This document shows positions 44,601 through 54,551 of a stretch of 64,000 nucleotides of DNA, piece by piece. Position 1 is the first letter of the stretch. Each line of letters opens with the position of its first letter. The DNA comes from Histomonas meleagridis. Lineage: Eukaryota > Parabasalia > Tritrichomonadida > Dientamoebidae. Location: positions 401,038 to 465,037 of the forward strand of contig WSYJ01000014.1 of NCBI GenBank assembly GCA_020186115.1, given 5' to 3'. Below the pieces are notes generated by a model. The model saw nothing but the letters and a program-made list of their open reading frames with translations. It was not told where the DNA came from and did no database searches. Position numbers and translations under genes: made by a program.

Positions 44601-46011
44601 AGTGCAGTTGATAAAATATAATAATAATTGATAATTCTAAATGAATATCAATTTTAAGTATAAAATATTTTAAAATTTTATTGTCTAACTTTTTTGTTTT
44701 TTATTTTATATCTTATCTAATAATTATCCGAAAAACGCAAAATATTTTTAATTTTGAAAAATTTTCACTTATTTCAAAAAGTTGTGAATGTAGAATCCTT
44801 TTTTAGTGTGGAGCCCTTATTTAAACCTCTGTAGTTCACATTTTATTAAAATATTAACATTAATTAATTAACATGTTAGAAGCTAGGTACTCGAACTATT
44901 GTTTTGGCAAATAAAATGTTATATTGAAAATGTTTTTTATTTTCCTAAAATCAATAAATTAAGAGATCTTTTTTGATTATAATATGAGCAATTTTCACAA
45001 AAGAAAGATTCTTTGAAGTGATCTGTTCAATCGCGATGTGATACCACTCTTAAGCCTCCAGCAGAGTGGGAGTTCGAAAAATTTGTCAATTTTTTTTGTG
45101 ATTTTTTGATAATTCTTATAAATAAATATATGCATATACAATCATATTTAAAATATTCATTAAAATAAAATTTATATCATCATTTTTCTCGAAAAAGTAA
45201 ATTCATAAAAAAAAAAAACATAATAAAAGATCACTGGGACTCTAGAGAGAAATTGTGTATTTTCTTTCGCCTAAAATTTTGAAGATAAAATATATAAAAT
45301 TAAAATTATTTATATTTCTATTATTACTTGATTTCTTCTGCTGAATTTCTAGAAAAAGTAGAATTTTTTACAGCAGTTATATAACCGAGATTTAGCATTC
45401 AAATATTTGAGGGTTAATTACTTTTTGTATATAAAATAATCGTTTTATCACAAGAAAGCATTTCCTAAACCACGTCGTTTTTGAAGATGAAATGAATGAT
45501 ATTCAATATGATGGTTTCCAACATTCAAAATTTACTAATTTGTGAAGATTAATTTTTTTTGGAAATGTAAATTCAGAATGACACTATCTATCTACTTGTT
45601 CGGATCAATCATTAAATAAAAAAACGACATACAAAAAGGAACCGGAAACGTTTAACGATGCGTTCAAAATGGTTTTTCGTTCAATTCTTGAAAGCCGATA
45701 AAAAACCGACAATCTTGAAATATTTAAACGGAATTGAGTTGAAATACGGATAATCAAATCATTTGAATTGATTTGTCAAACTTTCGCATTCAGACGTTCA
45801 ATTATGAAAAAGAAAAAAAGTATTTTTCTTGATCATTAAAAAATATTGAAAAAATATTTTGGGAATAAAAATACTATCATACCTATTGATGATTTAAGTA
45901 TGCTTAAATTGAACTTAATGTGAAAATATTAGAATAAAAAATGATTTTTTCCTCATAATTAAATACCTTCAATTGAAAGAAAAATTTTTTGAATAGAACG
46001 AGAGAAAGTTT
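44601..46011. other. Non-coding region between pogo remnant and BspA-like gene
   Basis: Includes the right copy of the direct repeat (45183-45300). AAACGTTTAACGATG near 45648 contains Myb-type motifs but lies ~360 bases before the next gene. No ORFs and no RNA genes recognised. Confidence 0.4.
45183..45300. repeat. Direct repeat, right copy, flanking the pogo remnant
   Basis: Matches 42940-43035: CGAAAAAGTAAATTCA, AAAAGATCACTGGGACTCTAG and ATTTTGAAGATAAAATAT, in the same order and orientation. The two copies bracket ~2.15 kb that holds the transposase remnant. Confidence 0.6.
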
Positions 46012-48817
46012 ATGATTTTCTTGTTTCCTTGTCTTTCATATGCATTGTTTGAAATCATAATAGATAAAAAAATTCACATTACAGCAGAGAGTTTGAATCA
46101 AGCATATCATGAAGCATTAAATATTGATAATTCAACAAACTTTTCAGATGTTGAAATTTTGAGTGGTGAAGTTATTAACAATGGAACTGATTCCGATCAA
46201 TGGAGAATGGTCCGCAATCTTTCTATTTCTGAAGGTGTTGGTATTATTTTTGAAGAAATTGTGTATGATTTAATACAAGTAGAAAACATTTACCTAGGTA
46301 TTTCAATAGGAAGAGATATGTTTTTCAATTTTATGGGTCACCAAACTCTGAAATATGTTTCTTTTGCAAATATTTCTAAATTTCAATTAAACATGTTTTT
46401 AAGGTGCACTAACTTGATTGCAGTTGATGCTCCTACGTTGACTCATATTGATGAATATGCTTTTCAATTTTGTGTGAATCTTCAATCGATTTCATTTCCA
46501 AACGTTATCGAAATTTCGGATTATGCATTTTCTTATTGCACAGCACTACATAATGTTAGTTTTCCTCAACTTAAAAATTGTGGATCTAACGCTTTTGAGT
46601 ATTGTTCAATTACATCAATGAGTTTTCCATTTCTCAATGAAATTTCTCCATATTTATTTTCTTCATGTGAAAGCATGAAAACTGCTTATTTACCAAATGT
46701 TACACCGATTGGAGCTTATGCTTTTTTTCATTGCTTCAGCTTAACCGATGTAAACATCACAAAAGTTGAATACATTTCTGAAGGCATTCAATTATTGTTA
46801 CAATCTCAGGACTCTCGAATTACCTTCTATTATAAATGCAGGCGGACCTTTTCTTGTTGAATGTTTTAGGCTGGTAAATGTTTCTATGCCTAATGCAATT
46901 CGTATTCCAGATTATATGTTTATTAATTTAACATCAGCAATATCTCTTTATATTCCACAAGTTGAATCTATTGGGAAACATTCATTTGAACGTTTTCTTA
47001 TCTTAGATAACATGTTTAAACATTTTAAAATCAAAGAAATTGATGATTACGCATTTTCGAATATTATTTATTTTGGTGATGTATTAACATTTGATTATTG
47101 TGAACATGTTGGAAATTTTGCGTTTAGTAATGCATTTGTATTTAATATCTCATTACCAAATCTTAAATCATGTGGAAATTATTCATTTTATTTCTTTATT
47201 AATTGTGAAAAATTATATTTTCCCAATCTCAAAAGATGTGGTGATTATTCATTTTCAAATAATTTTAATTTAATTAATGTTACATTTCCATCATTAACTG
47301 AGATTGGAGATTCACCATTTGAAAAATGTCCAAATTTAGAAATCATAAATTTACCGAATTTAAATAAAGTAAATGATTATTTTATATCTAATGTTAATAT
47401 GAATAATTTTGAATTTTTAAAATTACAATATATTGGATCTAATGCATTTACGCAAGCATGTGATAAAGTTGAAAATATTAATTTTCCAGAAGTTATATCA
47501 ATTGGTGATTATTTTTTAAAAAATTGTCAACGAATTCGAAGTATTTCATTACCAAAAGTTGAAAATATTGGCAAATATGCATTTTATAATTGTAGTAATT
47601 TAATTGAAGTTTCATTACCAAAATTAAAGTATTTTGAATCAGAATTATTTTATTATTGTAATTTAATTGAAAATATTTCATTACCAGCACTTGAAACTAT
47701 TGGTAATAATTTTTTAAGTCATTGTTATAATATTAAAATAATAAATTTACCAAAAGTTCGAAATATTATTAACACGGCATTTTATAATTGTAGTTCAATC
47801 TATGAATTAAATTTAAATAGCATTACGAATGTAAATGAAGGACCTATTGCTAAATATTGTAAATCATTAAAAATTATTCATATGAATTCACTTGAAAGTT
47901 CGCCAAGATATTTATTTGCACATATGCAAAGTCTTGAAGAAGTTTCATTAAGGAAACTAGAAACTACGAAAAGTTATTTATTTTTTAAATGTATAAATTT
48001 ACGAAATATTAATCTTCCAAATTTTAAAAATATGAATGAAACTGATTCAAGCTTTGAATTTGCATTTTGTTCATCACTTGAAACAGTTGAATTTCCATTA
48101 ACAACTAATTTTTATGGTCGAAATACATTTCAAAATTGTACATCATTAGTTGCACTTAATTTCTCGAAAGCGATAAGAATTGTAGAATATATGTTTTTAA
48201 ATTGTATTCATTTGACTTATATTGAATTACCGAAAGTTACAATGCTTTCGTCATATTGTTTTAAAGATTGCACATCATTAAAAGAAGCTGAATTTATAAG
48301 CGTTACATATTTTGAAGGCGATGGACATTTTTCAGGATGCATTAGCTTAGAAAAAATAGTTCTTCAAGATTTGGATGAAGTATCAGAAAGTGCGACAAAA
48401 ATATTTGAGAATTGTAAACGCTTAACAATTATATATTTACCATCTTCACCACCAAAAACATTTAATGAATACATATTTTCAACTTCAACAAAAGAAAACT
48501 TAAGTATTTGTTTACCAGGTAAAGGTGCTTATGGTAATTATGGAAATGATTGTGGTGGAACAACATGTACTAAAAATTATTGGAAAGGAATAAATATTGA
48601 AGTTAATGATAATTTAATTCAGAAATGTATCTATTTACAGAATAATGATGATGGCAAGAGTCTTAGTACTAATACACTTTTAGTGATAATAATTCCATGT
48701 TCTGTAATCGTATTTATTATTGTTTTGTTATTTTATTTATATAGAAAAAATAAAAAAGAGAAAGAATCATTAGAGAGTATGCCCCATTTAAATATTTCGA
48801 TTATTGATCCTCTTTAA
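46012..48817 (+). CDS. BspA-like leucine-rich-repeat surface protein, one frameshift, ~930 aa
   Basis: Type I surface protein of the BspA/LRR_5 family that is greatly expanded in trichomonads and linked to adhesion. The N-terminus (MIFLFPCLSYALF) is a short signal peptide. About 30 LRR units of ~23 residues follow, of the form ..L.SISFPNVIEISDYAFSYC. Near the C-terminus are a Gly/Cys-rich cap, a transmembrane helix (LLVIIIPCSVIVFIIVLLFYLY) and a basic tail ending SIIDPL. The frames 46012-46860 and 46766-48817 are joined near 46783, where one fewer G in GAAGGCATTC restores an LRR unit (AFNYCYNLRTLELPS). The tail suggests membrane anchoring and possible internalisation. Confidence 0.88.
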
Positions 48818-49568
48818 AGAAATTCGTTTGCCTACAAATTATATAATATCAAACGAAAAAAATGGTGGTTTTTTGAATGTTGAGCTGAAGCAAACACAAA
48901 TACCTTTGTTCAAAAATAAAACATTGTTCTTTGTACTTTAATAAGTACATTATTATTATATATAAAATTAAAGCAAATTTGTGAAAATATTTAATATATC
49001 TTGAAATTAATTTGATACTCATCTTGGAAAACATCATCTACATAACTACAATGGCTAACCTAATGCCCTCACTTAGTATTGGTATAAATAAAATATAATT
49101 TATCGAAATATTTAATATCTTTGATTTTTTTTTCATTATTACATTCACTTATGAAACATGACCTAAAGCATTTCATATAGTCGTTTGATTGCTCGAAAAA
49201 TTTCAAGAAATAGATCTCAAAATTATCATATTAATCTTGGTTTTATTTTTTCAGTGTTTTAGTAATATGATTTCTTATCGAATGTAATCATAAAGGTAGA
49301 TAAATATTATGTTTTAAACAAATTCTTTTTATTTTGAAGTATATACTTTCATTCAACCTTAAATTGTAATTGTCCAACATTGCACTTGATAAATAAAACA
49401 AAAAATTGCTTATCATGGGGTTAATAGATGTAAATGTGCTTAATTAGGGACAAGTTTTTGACCCTGGTACTGAGTTCTCACGAAAAGGAAATTGTGTTGC
49501 ATTTTATTCATAATCTTTAACTCCGTTTGCAACATCTGCTTGAGGCACACACAAATCAATGACCAACC
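48818..49568. other. 750-bp intergenic region, convergent
   Basis: AT-rich DNA between the stops of the BspA-like gene (plus) and eIF1A (minus). Nothing recognisable was seen. Confidence 0.4.
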
Positions 49569-49997
49569 TCAAATCTTATCGATATCTTCAGTTGTCCACA
49601 CAATCATTCCATCATCATCTGCTCCTGTTGCACCACCATCATCTTCTTCATTGTTAAAATCACGGTCAGTAAATTCACCTAATTTCTTCAACTCATGTAT
49701 TTCATCTGGCCTGTACTTTTGGATGATATCAGCTTTATCGCTATCATCTTCTCTTAAGGAAATTAGCAATATGTCATGAAGAGTAATGAAAAGGCGTCCT
49801 CTAAATTTCCCCCTGATTTTACATTGTCTTTCTTTTCCGTCTTTACATATACATTGGAAACGCCTATCGCCAAGTGCTTTTATAACCATTGCATAAGTTT
49901 GCATTTCATCTTCAGCTAATATGAGTTCATTATTCTTGAGCCTTTCATTATTCTTTTTCTTTTGAGTGACAGAAGCGTGCTTCTTTGTTTTTCCCAT
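49569..49997 (-). CDS. eIF1A: Translation initiation factor eIF1A, 142 aa
   Basis: Full-length eIF1A, which binds the ribosomal A site and promotes scanning and start-codon choice. The basic N-terminus (MGKTKKHASVTQKKKN), the S1-type OB fold (ELILAEDEMQTYAMVIKALGDRRFQCIC..GKERQCKIRGKFRG), the helix DKADIIQKYRPDEIHELKKLGEF and the acidic C-terminal tail ending DDDGMIVWTTEDIDKI all match the family. Upstream, ACCGTTTA and GTCATTAAATG place a Myb-type motif and an initiator-like TCATTA within 25 bases of the start. Intact. Confidence 0.95.
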   Translation of the reverse strand: MGKTKKHASVTQKKKNNERLKNNELILAEDEMQTYAMVIKALGDRRFQCICKDGKERQCKIRGKFRGRLFITLHDILLISLREDDSDKADIIQKYRPDEIHELKKLGEFTDRDFNNEEDDGGATGADDDGMIVWTTEDIDKI

Positions 49998-50275
49998 TTA
50001 ATGACCACAGTTTAAACGGTCAGAGTACAGAATGCGGTTAATTGTTTCGTCTGTCATTTTGCTTTTTAATTTAATTTTAAAAAGTTTACACAAAACAATA
50101 TATTTAACGTCCACCTCTCATCAAAATTAATGCATTGAACAAATAGAAGAAATGTTCAAACATATTATTTTTAAAATGAAAGCAACTTTGAGAGAAGGCA
50201 TTTGGCTTGTTTGTACATAAATTTCTAATAAAAATGAAAAAGAATAACAAAAATATATTTCTGTAAAATTTCGAT

Positions 50276-50962
50276 TTAGTGATTGCTAACAGACGGGAGT
50301 TCATCAAGATTGACTATTGACCTTTTTATGAGATTTTTGTTATGGAGGTTACGGTAAATGAGAACCGATAAAATTATGATGCAAACACCGAAAAATGTAA
50401 TTGCACCATAAATTAAGACGTTCCTAATGCTAACCTTTGAGCTTGAATCTTGCTTTTCTTCGATCTGTGAATTTTGTGCATTATTTAGCAAAACATTTAA
50501 CTCAGGTAAAACATCAATTGGAATTTGTTGACATTCTTTTTTGTCATTGTCCCAGTGACACATTCCTTTACAGTCTTTTGAACTTGTGAAACTTGAACAA
50601 AAATTGATTTGGTTTGAAAGAATTTTGCCAAACGTATAATTTTCAGGAGTACATAGATTGTCGAGTGGTCCCTTAGATGTTCCTGGAACGCAGATTTTAT
50701 TTGTATTACAAAATCCACATTGAACTCCTTTCTTTCTTGAAAAACAGATTGCATCTCCTGCATTGGTATATTTAGAGAAGCAAGGCTTTACTGAGCTATC
50801 TTGTTCATTTGAATGTTTGTAATTTGATAAAAATAAGGTACATTTTTTGGTTTCATGGTTATAATGACATTTATTTAATGTACACAGGTATTCTTCTCCA
50901 TTGAATTTTTTACAAGATTTATAATGAATCGAATTTGATAAAAAGAAAAGAGAGAAAAACAT
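50276..50962 (-). CDS. Cys-rich type I membrane protein, 228 aa
   Basis: The family is not recognised. A short hydrophobic start (MFFSLFFLSNS) is a signal peptide. The ectodomain (~14-180) has about 18 cysteines with C..KC.YN..TKKC and CHWDNDKKEC patterns that resemble PSI-type cysteine knots. A transmembrane helix (VLIYGAITFFGVCIIILSVLIY, ~184-205) and a 20-residue basic tail follow. It could be a surface or lysosomal receptor. The next minus-strand gene upstream ends ~150 bases away. Intact. Confidence 0.65.
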   Translation of the reverse strand: MFFSLFFLSNSIHYKSCKKFNGEEYLCTLNKCHYNHETKKCTLFLSNYKHSNEQDSSVKPCFSKYTNAGDAICFSRKKGVQCGFCNTNKICVPGTSKGPLDNLCTPENYTFGKILSNQINFCSSFTSSKDCKGMCHWDNDKKECQQIPIDVLPELNVLLNNAQNSQIEEKQDSSSKVSIRNVLIYGAITFFGVCIIILSVLIYRNLHNKNLIKRSIVNLDELPSVSNH

Positions 50963-51113
50963 TTTCAGGAACTGACATTACACTTTTTGAATCAATTCTG
51001 ACGTCAAATTGGAAAATTGACAAGTTTACAAAAATCAAGCATGGAGTGAAATATCGAATTTATTTTAATCCAGATGAAAGAAATCTTTCGTTCAATACAA
51101 AAAAGAATGCTTT

Positions 51114-51893
51114 TTATTCATCTTTCTTTTTGTTTTCTGTTTTTTTGAGTGAATATCTGCATGCAAGATATTGTGACATGGCTGTGATAGCTGTCTCAAG
51201 AATGGAGAAGAAGCACCAGATTGAAGCGCGTTCTCCATCGTGTACGTTGAAGAAAACAGCTATAAAAGGTCCTGTCATGAATAAAACGATTGAACCTAAG
51301 GCTTGTCCCATTAAAATAGGTGCAATGAACATGTTAAGGAAATGGATTGAAAGAGATGGGAAAACATATGAAGGACTCAACATTTTGAATGTCCATTTCA
51401 AATGGAAAAGTCCTGTTTGTGAGCATGTGATAGGACCACAAACACCTTCAATGCTGTCATTGCATGGTATGAAAAATTGTGTTTCCTTTGGATATATTTG
51501 AGGAATAATCATTCTAAGTGACATTAAAACACCTGAAACAAAGCAATACCAAAGAATAAATTTCCATGTTCTTTCTCTTTCGCCTTTCGTGTTCTTTGGA
51601 TCTAATGCACTGAAAGCAAAGTTGGAGAATAAAGGTTGGAAACAGATATGATACCAGCCAAGTTGAGTCCATATATTGTTGATAATGTTATCACATTTGT
51701 CAATAACAAGGTACTGAACAAATTGAAGAAATTCCATAAAGGCGAAGAAAAAGAAACAATATGAAATTCGATGAGCTCGCCACTTTGCTTCGGTATGCAT
51801 TTTTTTCCATATTCCAACGCCACTGAAAATACAAGCACCAATGACAACACTTAATATCGTGAATAATAGCGTGAATTCCTTGTTGAAACACAT
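51114..51893 (-). CDS. Multipass membrane protein, DUF5765-like (tentative), 259 aa
   Basis: Six or seven hydrophobic segments start right at MCFNKEFTLLFTILSVVIGACIF. The block FAFMEFLQFVQYLVIDKCDNIINNIWTQLGWYHICFQP recalls families with an MCW/MCF N-terminus and a conserved ME.LQ helix (DUF5765 type), whose function is unknown. The C-terminus is lysine-rich (KKTENKKKDE). AAACCGTC followed by TCACTATTC lies within 25 bases before ATG 51893, and another AAACCGTTT lies at 51952-51960. The family name is from memory and unsure. Confidence 0.6.
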   Translation of the reverse strand: MCFNKEFTLLFTILSVVIGACIFSGVGIWKKMHTEAKWRAHRISYCFFFFAFMEFLQFVQYLVIDKCDNIINNIWTQLGWYHICFQPLFSNFAFSALDPKNTKGERERTWKFILWYCFVSGVLMSLRMIIPQIYPKETQFFIPCNDSIEGVCGPITCSQTGLFHLKWTFKMLSPSYVFPSLSIHFLNMFIAPILMGQALGSIVLFMTGPFIAVFFNVHDGERASIWCFFSILETAITAMSQYLACRYSLKKTENKKKDE

Positions 51894-52326
51894 TTTTTTT
51901 GAATAGTGAATTGACGGTTTAATATTGCTTCAATTCATTCAAAAAGCTTATAAACCGTTTGAGTCATTTGGCGTTTTTTGGTTCTTAACTCGGTTGACTT
52001 TTGGCACAATTTAAACGTCACTTTCTGTAAAACCCATTCAAAAAAAATTCTAAGCACCGGAAACAATTCAATTGAATATTTTCAAAAAGTTCTATCAACC
52101 TTTGACTGGAATGTGTTCCAAACAATATTTTTTTTTGAGCGTAATCATAGTGATTTCAATTATACTAAACTTTGCTTTCATTAAACATTCAGTAATATCT
52201 TTGAATATTTTGAACTTTGAACAATAAATTGTATTTTTAAGATTTAATTAGAATATGTTTTTATTGAATTTCGTGTTCATTGAATTGTGATATCTTCATT
52301 TTTGAAATTTTACATAACAAGAGTGT
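51894..52326. other. Intergenic, promoter of the multipass gene
   Basis: Holds GACGGTTTA (51913-51921) and AAACCGTTT (51952-51960) near the minus-strand start, then AT-rich DNA up to the stop of the next gene. No further coding sequence seen. Confidence 0.4.
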
Positions 52327-52957
52327 TTATTGAACATGACATACTTTGTGCTTCGTGTTTATTGTGGACGTTTCGCTCACATTATCATCTCTTTTTGGTT
52401 GTATATCATTATCCACGATATATTTAACAAGTGAGAAAATTGATTCTTCAACATTTGAACCTGTGCTGAGGTCAACTGTAAAATATCCTATGTATCCCTT
52501 TTCTTCACTATATTTGCGATATTTTTCTTCCACAGGCACCCGACTTTTGTCTACTTTTCCTTTCAAATAACCTAATAAAAGCATAGGAATTTGTTTGCCT
52601 TCTGATGTGAATACTTTTGAGCAAACATCTTCCTTCCACGATTCAATAACATCAAGTTCATTTGGGTCATCAGCATCGAAAACAAAGATTGCGCCAGTTG
52701 CTTCTATAATATATATCAGTCAAGTTTCTATATCGTTCTTGGCCAGCAATATCCCAAAGTTCTACACTAAAAGTTTTGTCGTCTACGACACAGTCTTTGT
52801 GTACAAAGTCAACACCTATTATTGTTTTATTAAATTCGCTGAAGAATCCTTGAGCATAGATACGTGCGATTTTAGTTTTGTACTTAGAATATTTCCCAAG
52901 AAGTAATATTTTAATACATGTTTTGATTTCGGTCGTAGTTCCTGTGATATCAACCAT
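52327..52957 (-). CDS. Atypical Rab32/38-like protein with degenerate GTP-binding motifs, one frameshift
   Basis: Two frames join near 52700 (YYR to ATGAIFVFDA) into ~210 residues with Rab layout. Switch II is kept as WDIAGQERYRNLTDIYY, whose WDIAGQE form recalls Rab32/38, and switch I has IIGVDFVHKD. The P-loop position reads LLGKYSKYKTK instead of GxxxxGKT/S, and the NKxD position reads LLGYLKGKVDKS. Both motifs that bind guanine nucleotide are thus lost or changed. The C-terminus HKVCHVQ has a single Cys, not a clean prenylation signal. It may be a pseudo-GTPase or a decaying gene. AACGGTT lies ~45 bases upstream of the start. Confidence 0.65.
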
Positions 52958-54050
52958 GAAAAAAGGGGTTGGTAATAGATAAAAATGCTTTTGTCAGTGG
53001 ATAACCGTTCGATTGATCGGCTTCGATTGAATTCGATATACGGTTTTTTTGGGTTTACCTAGTTTCCCTGTTATAACCCGAACAAACCGTTTTATAACTT
53101 TTCAGTAAACGAATGATTAATCATTAATATCCGTTGAATATGTCATACATGATTATTTCTGAATAAAATGTACATGATGTTGTACATGAATATATTATAT
53201 AAAATAAATAAACAAAAATAAAATCACAATGAATTACATTATTGTTTCATTATATTGACTTTTAAATTGATATTTGGTCATAACAATTTTTGGGAACAGG
53301 TTTATATATCATTCAAATGCAAATTGAATGAAAATTATTATTGGATATTTTGTACGGGAATATTCCCAGGGAAGCTTCCCCAGTCCACTTTTTGAATGTA
53401 TACTTGGCTGGATGAATTTTATTTTAACATATAAATTTAGCATTTTTCTTCCAACGAATTCGTTAGAAATAATATAAAATTTTACATAATTCTGTAAATC
53501 ATGTACAAATATATTTATGTTTTTCATAAATTGTACGATACAACTTTTTCAATGTTGTAAAAAATGATTAACTTTTTCACATGTCATAAACTTATCGTCA
53601 TGAAATTATCTTTTTGAAAGTTTTCATAATATGTTAATAAATTGCCATTATAAATGGCGCCATTACCACTTTTAGTTAAACCACAGAAATCTTTTTATGA
53701 TGCAACCTGATTGAACTTTGCAGTTGTCACTAAATTATATTATTTTAAACATTTAATCATGTTACTATTATGTATAACACTATTATTAACAACATTATTA
53801 TGTATAACACTATTAATAATAACACTGTTATGTATAACATTATTATTTTGTACAAAATAATGACATTCTTTATAATTACATTGCTATATGTAAAATTGAA
53901 TTGACATTTTAATCAATTACTGAATTACTTCTTGTGTTCAATTTATGAATAATTATTATTCAACTTATATACAAAATTCCTTAATTTCAACCGATATTAA
54001 TATACATTTAACAATATTCAAACGAATATATATTGTACATAATTTATATT

Positions 54051-54054
<4 letters not shown>

Positions 54055-54106
<52 letters not shown>

Positions 54107-54107
54107 C
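54055..54107. repeat. (TA)n microsatellite
   Basis: Roughly 50 bases of alternating TA with a single G interruption near 54095. Confidence 0.9.
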
Positions 54108-54397
54108 ATAATTTTTGATCGACAACAATATATTAATGATTTTATCCTACAACATTATCGTGAAAAAAATTTTTTTTGGAAAATACGATTTTATTACATT
54201 ATTGATTAATTATCCATAAAAATTATTTGAAATTATTCAATGTATTTAGATACATTTAGAAACACTATTTGAAACTTTCATATTATATAAGAATGATCAA
54301 TTTGGTAAAACTTTATCAAAATTTTGAGTAAAAATTTTCCTGATTATTATATCAAAAAGCAAAAAATCTCTGAATTAATTATATAAAAATTTTTGGT

Positions 54398-54490
54398 TAA
54401 TGTCATGTCAATAAAAAAATATAAATATTTGAGAACATTAACGTCATGTCAGTAGAAAATTAAGAATATTTGAGAACATTTAACGTCATG
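54398..54490. repeat. 41-42-bp tandem repeat, about 2.3 copies, just upstream of the MULE
   Basis: TAATGTCATG/TAACGTCATG recurs at 54398, 54439 and 54481, with AATATTTGAGAACATT at each unit end. It lies 60-150 bases before the transposase start and may be part of an element end or its promoter. Confidence 0.7.
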
Positions 54491-54551
54491 TTCATCAAAA
54501 TTGAATCATATCCAATAATATATTTTGAAATATTCGAGATCACTTCATTTA

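Larger units (their letters stand above)
52958..54551. other. Repeat-rich non-coding region before the MULE
   Basis: Myb-type motifs at 53002 and 53088 lie near the Rab-like start. TATGTATAACACTATTATT-like short repeats run over 53765-53850. No believable ORF. Confidence 0.4.

Noticed and set aside
45040-45075. tRNA-like GGGAGTTCGAAA segment
   Set aside because: No cloverleaf or acceptor stem could be formed around it.
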